64,000 bases of DNA from positions 2,118,612-2,182,611 of the forward strand of contig JAAGOF010000064.1 in assembly GCA_010645155.1 (NCBI GenBank). Direction: 5' to 3'. Each line of letters begins with the position of its first letter. The first letter of the stretch is position 1. Under the pieces are notes generated by a model. It was not told the origin of the DNA, made no database searches, and saw only the letters and a list, made by a program, of their open reading frames with translations. Positions 54,912 through 64,000 of this stretch are shown one piece after another. The DNA is from Tigriopus japonicus. Lineage: Eukaryota; Arthropoda; Copepoda; Harpacticoida; Harpacticidae. Made by a program: the position numbers and the translations under genes.

Positions 54912-55754
54912 ATGTTGGTCATGGAAGAGAAATTGCGAGAGGCCGCGTGTTTCGGGGATTTGGACGCGCTCACCACGTTGCTCAACAAAGGCACGAACAT
55001 CAACGCGCAACACAAGATCAATGGGTGGACCGCGTTGCATTGGGCCGCTAAGCGGAATAACGCCCAATGCGTGGATATTCTGTTGTCCCGCGGAGCCGAG
55101 AAAAACATCCATAACTCGAAAGGCGAGACCCCCGCCATGTTGACCACGCAAAGGGACATTCTTTTACGATTGGGCGCGCCGGAACCCACCAAGAACGGCG
55201 ATCCCACCCATTCACCCCGACCTAAGACACCCAAAACGCCCAAATCCGAATCGGTGAGCGATTAGAACGATCTTATAAAAATAACGTGGACCGCAGAATA
55301 TTGAATTGATTTTCCATTGCAGCATGCGGCTAGTAGCAATACGTCTTTTGTGCCCAATTATCTGAAACATCCGCCGTTAGCGCACAAAGTCGATGTGGGT
55401 ACGGATGCGGAAAAAATGCGATCTCGCTCGGCCGATTCCCCGCAAACGGGTGCGGTGTCGAGTCCGGCCCATCCTTTGGTTCGAGCCCCATCCACGCCGG
55501 CCAAAACGTTCCGGATCCTCAAGATTCGTTTGGTGGGCAAGGATCATTTCGATAAGGATTTTATCGAGGTGGACATCCCCAGTCATGAGTTGTCCTTTCG
55601 ACGAGTGATTGACGTGATTTGCGACGAGTTTTCGGTGAACCCGTTGACGGTGCTGAAAGTGCGGAAACTGCCCAATACCAAATTAAGACGGGATGTGGAA
55701 GTCCAACGCTTAGAGGACTATCAAGAATTGGAAGTAGAGATAGCGGATATCTAG
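54912..55754 (+). CDS. ANKRD40: ANKRD40-like protein (ankyrin repeats + C-terminal ubiquitin-like region)
   Basis: There are two exons, 54912-55253 and 55323-55754, split by a 69-bp intron (tcg/gtgagc, ttgcag/cat) in phase 0. The product is 257 residues. Ankyrin repeats occupy about residues 6-95 and include NGWTALHWAAKRNN and NSKGETPAMLTT. The SFVPNYLKHP motif after the intron and the C-terminal block ending VRKLPNTKLRRDVE and LEDYQELEVEI match vertebrate ANKRD40 closely in order. The middle linker is about 100 residues shorter than in mammals. 54912 is the first in-frame ATG. The molecular function of this family is poorly known and I infer none beyond protein binding. It is convergent with RSL1D1, whose poly(A) signal lies close to this gene's own. 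Confidence 0.93.
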
Positions 55755-56105
55755 GGACACGACAGAATAATTATAGTTCAATGCAATTAATGGATCATGA
55801 GGGGAATGGACGTCTTCGGGAGTGTTTGTTGTTTTGGACTCGGAAGGCGCGTCCATTCCCTCGACTTCATATCAGAAGAACCTCATTTCATCTCTACCGT
55901 CAGATTCATTGCTTTCACTCTCTCCCCGGTTGATCATCCTCACTTTGTTATCCCTCTGGAATTTTTGACATATAGACGAGCTGATCTCGTACCCCAAGTT
56001 GTTCAAACAAATACCCGCTCATATAGCATAATAATTAGTTAGGTATGTCAATAGTAGCGTTAACCACGGAATGCCACATCATAGTATCCAACCATCTTCT
56101 ATCTG

Positions 56106-56111
56106 AATAAA
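56106..56111 (+). promoter_or_regulatory. Poly(A) signal of ANKRD40
   Basis: AATAAA stands about 350 bp past the stop. Confidence 0.6.
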
Positions 56112-56138
56112 GTTTATCGATAATGATACCGATTTCTT

Positions 56139-56144
56139 TTTATT
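56139..56144 (-). promoter_or_regulatory. Poly(A) signal of RSL1D1
   Basis: AATAAA on the minus strand lies about 48 bp past the RSL1D1 stop and only 28 bp from the opposing ANKRD40 signal. Confidence 0.6.
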
Positions 56145-56191
56145 CGGATTCAACATAGGATGCAACAATGAGCCCAGACTTAATCGACTAA

Positions 56192-58458
56192 TTAATCGCT
56201 CTCTTCTTCATCTTCCTCTTCGGCGTCCTCCTCCTCATCTTCTTCTTCTTCATCATCGTCATCATCATCATCATCATCATCATCGATGATAACTTCTTCA
56301 ACCTCCTGATCATCGTCGCCCTCTTCTTCTTCGTCGTCATCCTCCTCATCTTCATCGTCTAGTTCTTCATCACTGTCGGATTCGACGCCATTGACGGGCT
56401 TGAGGGAAACATCGGCTTCATCATCTTCTTCAGACTCATTTTCTTCATCCTCTGATTCTTTCGGCTTCACATCCTACGATTTTTTTGGATTAATTCCTGT
56501 GAAACTCGATGTTTTCACAAATCAACTTACCTTTTCCTGAGCTTCCTTGCGCTCAATCTCTTCTTCCTCGTCAGCCACGCGCTTCATGTAATCTATCTCA
56601 GCTTGATCGATATCATCATCGGATTCATCCTCAGCTTGTTGCTTTGGTCCGCCTTTTTGTTTCTTGCCGTTCTTGGCGTTTTTAACGTCTTTATTCGTTT
56701 TCTTGGCCTCCTCCAATTTTCGCTTCTGACCTTTACCGGTCTTGGTTTTTTTATTTTCGCTCTCGTCTTTGTCCTCTTTGTCTTCTTCATCGTCCGAGCC
56801 TTCGACAAAAGGCTCGTCTTTTTCATTGTCCCAATCTGGATCTTGTACCTTCGTAATCAACACTCGACCTCCGGGTGTGACCTTAACCCTCATACCCGGT
56901 TGGGTACTCAACTCATCCTCGACCGCTTCTCGCGTGATGCGTTTCGGCACATCCGCATCCACATAACCAACATCATTGGCCGAGACTGAAATGAAAACTC
57001 TCATGAATTGAATGATTGATGGACAGACAGCATTGGAACTTACGGGTGGAAATGTGAACGGGAATCGCCAAGGACTTTTCGGATTTGAGATGAATGGAGC
57101 GGATGTTCTTCCAACCTCCGGGATATCGCTGAGCCAATTTTTGACCCAAAGCCATGATATTGGCCACAATACGGTCATCTTCCATGGCCAAATGACCCAC
57201 GGTGATCATGGCGCATGAGCCATGATGACTCAGGGGCAACACGGAGGTGCGAACAGACTTATTAATCGACCCCGATAAATCAGTCGCGCGTAAATTCACG
57301 GGCGTGCAGAACCTACATNNNNNNNNNNNNNNNNNNNNNNNNNNNNNNNNNNNNCTGAGCCAATTTTTGACCCAAAGCCATGATATTGGCCACAATACGG
57401 TCATCTTCCATGGCCAAATGACCCACGGTGATCATGGCGCATGAGCCATGATGACTCAGAGGCAACACGGAGGTGCGAACCGACTTATTAATCGACCCCG
57501 ATAAATCAGTCGCGCGTAAATTCACGGGCGTGCAGAACCTACATTGGGAACAATATCAGATAAGTGAAGGAGAGGCTATTTCATGATTAATCCGCCAAAA
57601 TACTTACTTCTTGCGTCGGTAGAAGGGTTTGCCGAAGAACTTGGGCACTAAACGTACGATGCGGTCGTCGCACAGAAACTTTTCGTAACGATGACATAAA
57701 GCCGTCTTGGTCTCGAACGTTTTGTACTCGACCTTGAGTTCGCGTAAAGGCATGATGTGAGCGATACCGGTCACGCCGCGTGAAGCTAGTAGTTCCTTGA
57801 AGTGAAGTTGGGTGGGCTCGTGATCGGGCTTAATGCCTTTGGCCAAGTCTTTGACCACGAGGCACACATCGGCCGGGTCCACCAAATAATCGTGCGGCAA
57901 AGGGCTAGAACAGAGAGAGAGAGAGCGCTTAGATAGTTCAAACACTCGATTGAAGAAGTCGATATCCTCGTCAACTTACACGTGGAGAAGTTGTTTTCGA
58001 CTGTCCTTGGGTAATTTGATGCCCACCACTTGAACGTTGATGCGGGTGGCTTCATCTTCGAACAAATCCGGACGCAATTGCTCGGCGTCGGTTTTCGCTT
58101 TTTCAGCCACGGCCTTCAACGTGGCCACGGCCAAACGAACCTTCGATTCCACCAAACTGGCTTGACCTTCTTCAAAGACCAACGCGGTCGATGAGGGCTG
58201 CTCCGATCCTTTTTTAGCCGTGGATTTGGATTTAGATTTCGTGGCCTTGGGCGTGGCTTGAAGGGAAGGTGTGGCGGTTTTGGCCGCGTTTATAGGCTTG
58301 ACCTTGGCGTGACTCTGACGGGCTGAACGGGTTTGGGCGGGTTGAGCCGGTGACGGCGTTTTCAATGTCTTGAGAGTCGGTTTAATTTTGGGCGTACGCT
58401 GAGGCGTGGCCTGAGCCGCTCGCTTGGGCGTGGCGCTCCGAGGCGTTTTGAGCGTCAT
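56192..58458 (-). CDS. RSL1D1: Ribosomal L1 domain-containing protein 1 (nucleolar), interrupted by an assembly gap
   Basis: RSL1D1 is a nucleolar protein of ribosome biogenesis with a degenerate ribosomal-L1 fold. Exons in transcript order are 58458-57980, 57904-57608, 57312-57044, 56985-56531 and 56473-56192, giving 593 residues with consistent GT-AG borders and phases. Residues 1-85 are basic and full of TPK/TPQR-type repeats. The L1 domain is at about 100-350, including KLPKDSRKQLL, the LVDPADVCLVVKD block, YKTFETK and a FYRRKK exon end. Then come a basic/acidic region and a C-terminal Asp/Glu-rich tail of about 80 residues encoded by ATC/TTC repeats. The assembly has 36 Ns (57319-57354). 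The third exon is present twice: complete at 57312-57044 and partial at 57538-57355. Only one copy should be real, and the model here uses the complete one. The genes to its left and right point away from or towards it, so it is transcribed alone. Confidence 0.91.
57129..57318. repeat. 190-bp direct duplicate, copy next to gap (left)
   Basis: It is identical to 57355-57544 except at two positions (57234 g versus 57460 a; 57255 a versus 57481 c). It includes part of RSL1D1 exon 3 and its acceptor. It is best explained as two haplotypes laid end to end across a gap. Confidence 0.9.
57319..57354. other. Assembly gap (36 N)
   Basis: This is a run of N inside RSL1D1, between two copies of the same sequence. 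Confidence 0.99.
57355..57544. repeat. 190-bp direct duplicate, copy next to gap (right)
   Basis: This is the partner of 57129-57318. It carries the 5' part of exon 3 with the acceptor but stops at the gap before the exon's donor, so it cannot form a complete extra exon. Confidence 0.9.
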
Positions 58459-59577
58459 AATGCGTGATGGGTCTCAGATCGATGTGTCTTTAACGTTGAT
58501 TATCCAATGTCCATGTGCGTGTGTGCGATGCTCGAAATGAAACAGTCCATACGAGAAACACGTGCAAAGCCACCGACGAACGATTGTTGATCAACAAAAG
58601 CGTGACCGAAAGCTGAGGTGGAAGCTTGACGTGAGAGACGATGAATATCTTTTTCTCTAAGTAAAAGAGAAAGAAATGGAGAAAAGATGGACGGTAAAGT
58701 CGTGAGTCATGGTATTTTTTCGATAAAAAAATGGCCAAAAGCTTGATCTTAATATTCCATCACAATCCTCAGACTTTATGTTAAAATTTGAGATTGGGCA
58801 CCTTAGCTGCGTAGGCCTACTTTCCAAATAAGACCCCTTCAACGTGAATTTATGATTTTCCCCCTTGAGTGTACGGATTGGCCAAGCCTGAATTGGCCTT
58901 TGTCCCGGTCAAATTGAAGAGGCGTATGATCCACCCATCCAATTTGGGGATATTTTTGTTTAACCGTCCAGGCCGAGATAGGCCTAGTGTACATAAAGGC
59001 AGGGTGGTCAGTGTAGTAAATATTAACCGAGTGAAATCAAAATTCGACGTAACCAATCATATCATAACGGATGAAAAATGTGTTCAGTTATGTCATAATT
59101 TTCACTTTATTGAGATTCAAACCGATAAAGGTTACGTGTCTGACGAAGAGGAAGCTCAATCCAAATTTAAATGAGCTTTGTTCTTTCATCTAACTCGTAA
59201 AATTTCGCCACTCTAAATCACAAAAAACGTCAACAAAATCCAAAACATTCCGGAAGAGTGTTTCCAAATGTTCCGACTTTACGCCGTCTCAGGTTTATGA
59301 TCTCGCTTGACTTATACTTTTTTCGACAGATAAGTCTTAAAAGTTCACTTATTAAAAATTAAATTTCAAGAAAAAAGGGTTTTTGAATGGAGTCAAAGGC
59401 TTTTTCATGCGTTATGCTTTTCATGCCAAGTCATGTGAATAACGGTTATGCCCTTTTCTTCCTATTTTGTTGGAAGCACTGAACTTAGAAAAAAGAAAAA
59501 CAACGCTACATTCACTCGTCTTCATCATCTTCACGGCTTCAGAAATCGCCCACAACGCGTCTCGTCCTCCATCCTCA
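58459..59577. other. Divergent promoter region RSL1D1 / neugrin
   Basis: The 1.1-kb spacer lies between the starts of two divergent genes. An open frame of 101 codons at 58869-59174 has no family motif and is not called. Promoters of both genes, and of the presumed downstream cluster, should lie here. Confidence 0.55.
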
Positions 59578-61014
59578 ATGTGGGGCCTTTCCCGGCTGCC
59601 CTTTCGACCGTCCTGGTCTTGGATTCGGCCTTTGAGCTCCACTCGGGTCCTGGCCAAATCCAATGCGGAATGGTTGGCCTTGAAACGCGAAGAAAAAGCT
59701 CGCCGAGAAGCTCGTTGGCGACGTCGCGCTCACGCCAATCCTTTTCAACGCAACGTCGGCCTATCTCATCAACTCCAAGCCTTGTCCTTGGACCCCGATG
59801 ATCCGGCCTTGGTCAACCCTCAAGCTCAGAGCGGCCTTCAGCCCGAAGAAAGGCTGGAAGAGCTCCAAGAGCGCACCGACAAGTATCAGAACGTGTTGGC
59901 TCCCCGAAAACACCCGCATTACGACCCTAATGTCGATCGAGAAGAGTTGGCCCTGATTTTGACCCAAAAGCGATGCTTTCCCAAGCCTCGAAGTCCGAAT
60001 TTGTTGACCTTTCTGGAAAAGGCCATGATCGCGCACCTTCATCGCACCGATCCGGCCTTGTGGACTTTGGAACAGCTATCTCAAAGTTTTCCGGCCACAC
60101 CGGGGATCATCAAACGCGTGCTGAAGGCGCAAAAGAAACATTTTGTACCCTCAACCCCTCAAGATATCGTGGCCCATGATAAAAAGGTCTTGGCCAATTG
60201 GCGATTATTAGCTCAGGGGAAACTCGAACTGCCCGAAAAGGTGGCGGCTCATTTAAAAGAGAACTTTGGGAACACTGATATGTCCAAAGTCGCCCAGACC
60301 TACATGAACGCCGATTTAGTAACCAAAGTCAAGCGAGAGCTACTCGAACGAGCGCAAGTCCAACCCCCACCCGTGCCATCCGGGCCTTTTGTTAACATTG
60401 TCCGGGATTATCGAGCCAAGACCCAAGTGGCAACGCGGGTTCAACCCCCGGATCCGCCCTCGAATCAAGTTCCCACGCTGTTTTCCGATCAGTGTGAGGC
60501 TGATCCGCATGTGAATGTGCCTTCGCCTTATCGTGAAACCGCGGTTTTAGCGGCTACTTTTGATTGGACCCGAGATCAACGGATGTCCTTGGACAAATTT
60601 CGTCAAAAATATGTCAATACCGTCTCTTTCAACTCGTTCTTGGATCCGAAAACGCGAGCTCAGAGCCATCCACACAAGGTAGCCTTTGAGAAATGGTTGG
60701 ACGACGAAAAAATGCGCGAAACTAACGTGAGAAAACCTCGACCTTTGAGCTCGGAAGAATTAGAATCGGTGGTGGCCGATGAAACGACCCAAAGTGTGTT
60801 TGAGACGCTCAAATTGAAAAAGCCCGGTGTGATATCCTTGCCAACCTCGAACGAGTCATCCTCGAGGCCTTCAATTGAATGGCAGGTCGAAATACCTGAA
60901 GACATGAAAGTTCCGGGAGGACTCTATCGACAAAATGATTGTTATTATGATGAAAATGGCGAGTTCTTATACCGTGTGCCTCAAAAGAAACCTTTTCAAA
61001 ATCGTGCAGACTAA
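59578..61014 (+). CDS. NGRN: Neugrin-family mitochondrial protein
   Basis: Neugrin is a mitochondrial matrix protein that, in mammals, binds 16S rRNA within a module needed for mitoribosome assembly. The frame gives 478 residues in a single exon. 59578 is the first in-frame ATG and starts an Arg/Ser/Trp-rich, acid-free presequence. The neugrin core at about 135-200 reads CFPKPRSPNLLTFLEKAMI, then HRTDPALWTLEQLSQSF and IIKRVLKAQK, a helix-turn-helix-like block. The far C-terminus at about 447-470 has the family ending with CYYDENGEFLYRV. The protein is much longer than the human one (about 290), with extra Pro/Arg-rich sequence between core and end. The stop lies only 43 bp before the CWC27 ATG. 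Confidence 0.88.
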   Translation: MWGLSRLPFRPSWSWIRPLSSTRVLAKSNAEWLALKREEKARREARWRRRAHANPFQRNVGLSHQLQALSLDPDDPALVNPQAQSGLQPEERLEELQERTDKYQNVLAPRKHPHYDPNVDREELALILTQKRCFPKPRSPNLLTFLEKAMIAHLHRTDPALWTLEQLSQSFPATPGIIKRVLKAQKKHFVPSTPQDIVAHDKKVLANWRLLAQGKLELPEKVAAHLKENFGNTDMSKVAQTYMNADLVTKVKRELLERAQVQPPPVPSGPFVNIVRDYRAKTQVATRVQPPDPPSNQVPTLFSDQCEADPHVNVPSPYRETAVLAATFDWTRDQRMSLDKFRQKYVNTVSFNSFLDPKTRAQSHPHKVAFEKWLDDEKMRETNVRKPRPLSSEELESVVADETTQSVFETLKLKKPGVISLPTSNESSSRPSIEWQVEIPEDMKVPGGLYRQNDCYYDENGEFLYRVPQKKPFQNRAD

Positions 61015-61057
61015 CAAACCACCTCAGTCCAATTAATATTTGTTGATTCATTTCAGG
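61015..61057 (+). promoter_or_regulatory. Short spacer with splice-acceptor signal (candidate trans-splice site)
   Basis: The 43-bp gap ends in ttgattcatttcag followed by g and the CWC27 ATG. That is a good 3' splice site with no matching upstream donor needed for the CWC27 frame. No AATAAA is present. Confidence 0.5.
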
Positions 61058-62600
61058 ATGAGTAATATTTATATCCAAGAACCACCCACTCGTGGTAGGG
61101 TGGTCCTCACCACCACGGTCGGCGATATCGAGATCGATTTGTGGTCCCGAGAATGCCCCAAAGCCTGTCGAAACTTTGTCCAACTCTGCATGGAGAACTA
61201 CTACAACAAAACAGTTTTCCATCGCGTGGTCAAAGATTTCATCGTTCAAGGTGGAGATCCCACCGGAACCGGACGAGGTACGCTTATCCACTTTTTCGTC
61301 ATAAACTCTAAGATCATTTCAAAATAAGGTATACTTTATTTCAGGCGGAGAATCCATTTACGGCCATCCATTCAAAGATGAGATCCATTCTCGACTTCGT
61401 TTCGTTCGTCGAGGTCTTGTGGCCATGGCCAATGCGGGTAAAGACGATAACGGATCGCAGTTCTTCTTCACCATGGCTCAGACTCCGGAATTAATGAACA
61501 AGCACACCATTTTCGGCAAAGTCGTCGGCGACACCATATATAACATGATTAAACTTCAGGATGGCATTGTTCATGATGAGAAGCCCGAGTATCCCAATAA
61601 GATCATCAAGGCTAAAGTGGTGGACAATCCGTTTCCGGACATTCAACCGCGTAAAGTGATCGAGATGATCAAGGACGATCAGAGTGACAAAAAGCCCAAG
61701 AGTAAGATGAAGGCCACCAAGGACTTCAAGTTGTTGAGTTTTGGCGAGGAAGCCGAAGAAGAGGAAGAAGATCTCGACGAAATTAATGCAAAGTTCAGTG
61801 GCAAAGGCGGAAAATCCTCCCATGACCTCTTGAAAGATCCCAAACTCCTCTCTGAGGTTGGAGAAGAGCTAAAACGGAAGTCGGATGAACGGGAAGATGA
61901 CGAAGAAGCTCTACCCCAAGATGAAAAGGCACCCAAACTACTCGAAATCGATCCTGATGTGATCAAAAACAAGCTCAAACGGGAAGTAGCGAAACATTCG
62001 GCGAAGAAACTCAAACTTGATGACGACCACTTTGATTTGAATGAAGCAGATCTCGACAACGGCGACCAAGTCGATGACAAATCCAAGCGTAAATCCGAAA
62101 TTCAAAATGAAATCCGAGCCTTGAAAAAACAGATCCGATCGCGAGACAAAGAAAAAGAAGTCAAGTCCAGTTCCAAAACTGAGCCCGAAGATCGCTTGAC
62201 CGAAGAAGAACGAAAGAACGATATGCTGAGGAAATATCATGAGGAACAGAAGAAATATGCCCAAAAAGCCAAAGCTCCCAAGAAAGGTTCGGATCGCGAG
62301 GCCCTGACCATGAAATTGCTGGAAAAATTCAAATCCAAACTTCATAATGTCAAAGAGGATGACGAAGACAAAGCCGCAAAAGATCTCAAAAGTAAAGAGA
62401 AAGAAAAGGAAGGCGACGATGATGATTTCGATGGGGATGAATGGATGAAAAAAGAGCTCAAGTTTGTGGAGGAAAACCCGGTCTTGGCTAAAGATGCCAA
62501 CACAAAAGACGACGATTGGTTTGATATCTATGACCCGCGGAATCCTGTCAATAAACGCAGACGAAACGAAGATTCCAAAAAGAAGTCCCGTCGCCATTAA
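61058..62600 (+). CDS. CWC27: Spliceosome-associated cyclophilin CWC27
   Basis: CWC27 joins the activated spliceosome (Bact complex) with CWC22, through a cyclophilin fold plus a long charged tail. There are two exons, 61058-61277 and 61345-62600, with a 67-bp intron (gag/gtacgc, tttcag/gcgg), giving 491 residues. The start [10 protein letters not shown] is the family signature. The cyclophilin domain is at about 10-175, with [20 protein letters not shown], the GLVAMANAG motif and NGSQFFFT. At the position of the catalytic-pocket Trp of cyclophilin A there is Glu ([13 protein letters not shown], about residue 121), as in CWC27 orthologues, which are reported to be poor or inactive isomerases. 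The tail has [14 protein letters not shown] near 204, alternating Lys/Glu coiled-coil sequence and the conserved [14 protein letters not shown] at about 466-480. It follows neugrin closely and precedes another + strand gene. Confidence 0.97.
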
Positions 62601-62721
62601 ACGTTTGATTTGTCTTCTTCCAGGTTTCTGCCCAATGTTTGTTCGGAATCCATCGTGAGAGAAACCTTGGTATACGACAAATATTCTTACATATATTTGC
62701 TTGTACCCTCTGAAGTTCACC
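62601..62721 (+). promoter_or_regulatory. Short spacer with strong splice acceptor (candidate trans-splice site)
   Basis: Within 23 bp of the CWC27 stop stands tttgtcttcttccag, a strong pyrimidine tract and AG ending at 62623. The next gene's ATG is at 62722. There is no AATAAA in the spacer. Confidence 0.5.
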
Positions 62722-64000
62722 ATGTCGTTTGAAGAGGGCTTAAACCAGCCTTCGAGGCAAAAATGGAAGTCCAAAGCCATTGAAAAACACGCCAAAGACG
62801 AACCTGGAGGCTCACGAACGTCTAAAAGTAGTTCAGTCTACTCTACTCGTAACAGCAAAATATGTCATAGTGACGAGGATGAGGAGGAAATAGATGATCC
62901 AGACTGGCAAGGTAACCTTGAAGAGAGTATCGAGAATTGCCGATTTTGCCAAATTCAAGTGTCCGGTGTGAAGGAGCTTCTCAAACACGTGGAAAGTTCA
63001 CCGAGTTGCCGGAAGGAATACACTCCTTCAGAACTGACCCAAGGCCACTCTAAACTGAAGTATGACAAAAAGGGAGCCATATCGGTGGAAAAAGCGCGAC
63101 TTAAACGGATCAGCAACTACTACGAAAACCGAGAGAGTAAGCTTCAAAAAGCCAAAGAATACTACCGGAAGAACCGTGATGAAATCACGCGAAAAAAACG
63201 AGCCAACTATCTTCAAACTTCCCACGAAGATGGCTCCAATACCGATATATCAGCCTTGAGAAGAACGGCCATGGCTGACCCTGATACCCCGAAAGGTACC
63301 TTAAATATCAATCCAGATGTTGCAGTAAATTTCAAAACTTGCTTAAATAAAGATGACGATGCTCCCTCAAGCAAGATTGATCACGATTCTGAAACGGAAA
63401 TATCTACGCTAGGTCCGGAAGTCAGTCTAACTGGTCGATTTATAGCCCAAGCCGAATTGGACTTGGCCGAAAGCTTCGTCGGAATGACTCTCAGTGGCGA
63501 TGGTGAGAGCGTCGAAATCCAATATCTCCTTCATCGACGAGATATCACTTTAACCGGGCTTCAAACGCTCTTTCACGGTGCGATGAGTGTCTTAGAACTG
63601 GATTTTAAGACCTTCTTGTCAGATAAAGGCAGTCCAATTGCCGTGATTCCCAGTACGCAAGTGCCTTTACTACGTAATAAGTATTCCAAAGAGATCATCG
63701 ACGAAGGAAAAGGCATGCTTGAAGAGTCTAAACCTGTGTGTATGCCTGAGAAGACTCGAGAAACCCATTTCATCTCGGAGCAAATGGAATCCGTTCCTCA
63801 TTCCCAATTAATCCTCAATCCCAAGCTGAAGCCTCGTGATTTTGCAGCCATCGGCCTTCAATGTCAATTTGACAACTCTGAAAGCATAATCATACCTCTT
63901 TTCACGGTGAACATGACCAATTGGCGGTTTAATACCCGCTATTTCTTCCAGCCTCTCATTCATTGGATCGGGAGTAAAGCCAAGTTCTTGGAGCTCTTGC
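62722..64000 (+). CDS. Unrecognised protein with C2HC zinc-finger-like motif (3' end off window)
   Basis: The frame is open from ATG 62722 to the window edge, 426 codons without a stop. I do not recognise a family. Residues 1-70 are charged and Ser-rich. A C-x2-C-x12-H-x6-C pattern (C73, C76, H89, C96), with LLKHV between, looks like a degenerate zinc finger. Next comes a very basic segment at about 118-160 built on a 14-residue repeat starting NYYENR and EYYRKNR. A Glu/Asp-rich linker follows. From about 235 there is a more globular part (LDLAESFVGMTL, then regular hydrophobic spacing up to IIIPLFTVNMTNWRF). There is no signal peptide. Zinc finger plus basic repeat suggests a nuclear or nucleic-acid-binding role, but that is inference. 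It sits 121 bp after CWC27 on the same strand, so it may share its transcript. Confidence 0.78.
   Translation, partial: MSFEEGLNQPSRQKWKSKAIEKHAKDEPGGSRTSKSSSVYSTRNSKICHSDEDEEEIDDPDWQGNLEESIENCRFCQIQVSGVKELLKHVESSPSCRKEYTPSELTQGHSKLKYDKKGAISVEKARLKRISNYYENRESKLQKAKEYYRKNRDEITRKKRANYLQTSHEDGSNTDISALRRTAMADPDTPKGTLNINPDVAVNFKTCLNKDDDAPSSKIDHDSETEISTLGPEVSLTGRFIAQAELDLAESFVGMTLSGDGESVEIQYLLHRRDITLTGLQTLFHGAMSVLELDFKTFLSDKGSPIAVIPSTQVPLLRNKYSKEIIDEGKGMLEESKPVCMPEKTRETHFISEQMESVPHSQLILNPKLKPRDFAAIGLQCQFDNSESIIIPLFTVNMTNWRFNTRYFFQPLIHWIGSKAKFLELL

Larger units (their letters stand above)
55755..56191. other. Convergent 3' UTR spacer between ANKRD40 and RSL1D1
   Basis: The spacer of about 440 bp holds the 3' ends of both genes and no other coding signal. 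Confidence 0.7.

Noticed and set aside
56192..56330. ATC/TTC trinucleotide microsatellite
   Set aside because: It is part of the RSL1D1 coding sequence and encodes the Asp/Glu-rich tail expected for this family, so it is not listed as a separate repeat.
56603..56989. Plus-strand hydrophobic ORF that looks like a membrane protein
   Set aside because: It is the reverse complement of the RSL1D1 charged region; the apparent membrane character is an artefact of Lys/Glu codons read backwards.
57044..57538. True tandem exon duplication in RSL1D1
   Set aside because: The right copy lacks the 3' part of the exon and its donor, the copies are 99% identical, and they abut an N gap. An assembly artefact is simpler.
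58869..59174. Plus-strand 101-codon ORF between RSL1D1 and neugrin
   Set aside because: No recognisable domain. The spacer is more simply the divergent promoter region. Kept as a possibility only if transcripts show it.
61938..62795. Minus-strand open frame of 285 codons with many Phe/Leu/Ile residues
   Set aside because: It is the antisense shadow of the Lys/Glu-rich CWC27 tail; AAG/GAA codons read backwards give CTT/TTC. CWC27 is certain on the + strand.

Overview
The window looks like nuclear DNA of an animal, most likely an arthropod. I suspect a crustacean, perhaps a copepod, but the sequence does not prove that. The grounds are: animal-type ferrochelatase with the [2Fe-2S] cysteines; a FOXK factor joining FHA and forkhead domains; a PDGF/VEGF-like ligand; GT-AG introns of about 50-70 bp in the compact genes and several kb in others; and non-LTR retrotransposon and DNA-transposon remnants.

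Layout. (1) 3.3-14.8 kb, + strand: mitochondrial ferrochelatase in six recognisable exons. An upstream leader exon is probably missing from the model. (2) 14.8-31.4 kb: about 16.6 kb in which I find no supportable gene, only short chance ORFs and microsatellites. (3) 31.4-33.1 kb, +: a single-exon PDGF/VEGF-domain protein with a transmembrane segment and a long cytoplasmic tail. (4) 34.5-43.9 kb: an AT-rich repeat graveyard holding three inverted-repeat DNA elements (one a convincing hAT-type MITE with a tRNA-like insert), a degenerate relative of one of them, and two broken non-LTR retrotransposons joined head to tail, one carrying a small nested insertion. (5) 45.1-50.7 kb, -: FOXK in eight coding exons. 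(6) 54.9-55.8 kb, +: ANKRD40-like protein. (7) 56.2-58.5 kb, -: RSL1D1 (ribosomal L1 domain, nucleolar), interrupted by a 36-N assembly gap flanked by a 190-bp near-perfect duplication. (8) 59.6-64.0 kb, +: neugrin, CWC27 and an unrecognised zinc-binding-type protein, packed with spacers of 43 and 121 bp and running off the right end.

The right-hand 19 kb is gene-dense and mostly housekeeping: transcription (FOXK), ribosome biogenesis (RSL1D1), mitochondrial rRNA maturation (neugrin) and splicing (CWC27). The most interesting points are the membrane-anchored PDGF/VEGF ligand, which lacks the residues that normally make inter-chain disulfides; the three-gene same-strand cluster whose spacers carry strong 3' splice acceptors and no AATAAA, as expected for a spliced-leader operon; and the orphan gene at its end.
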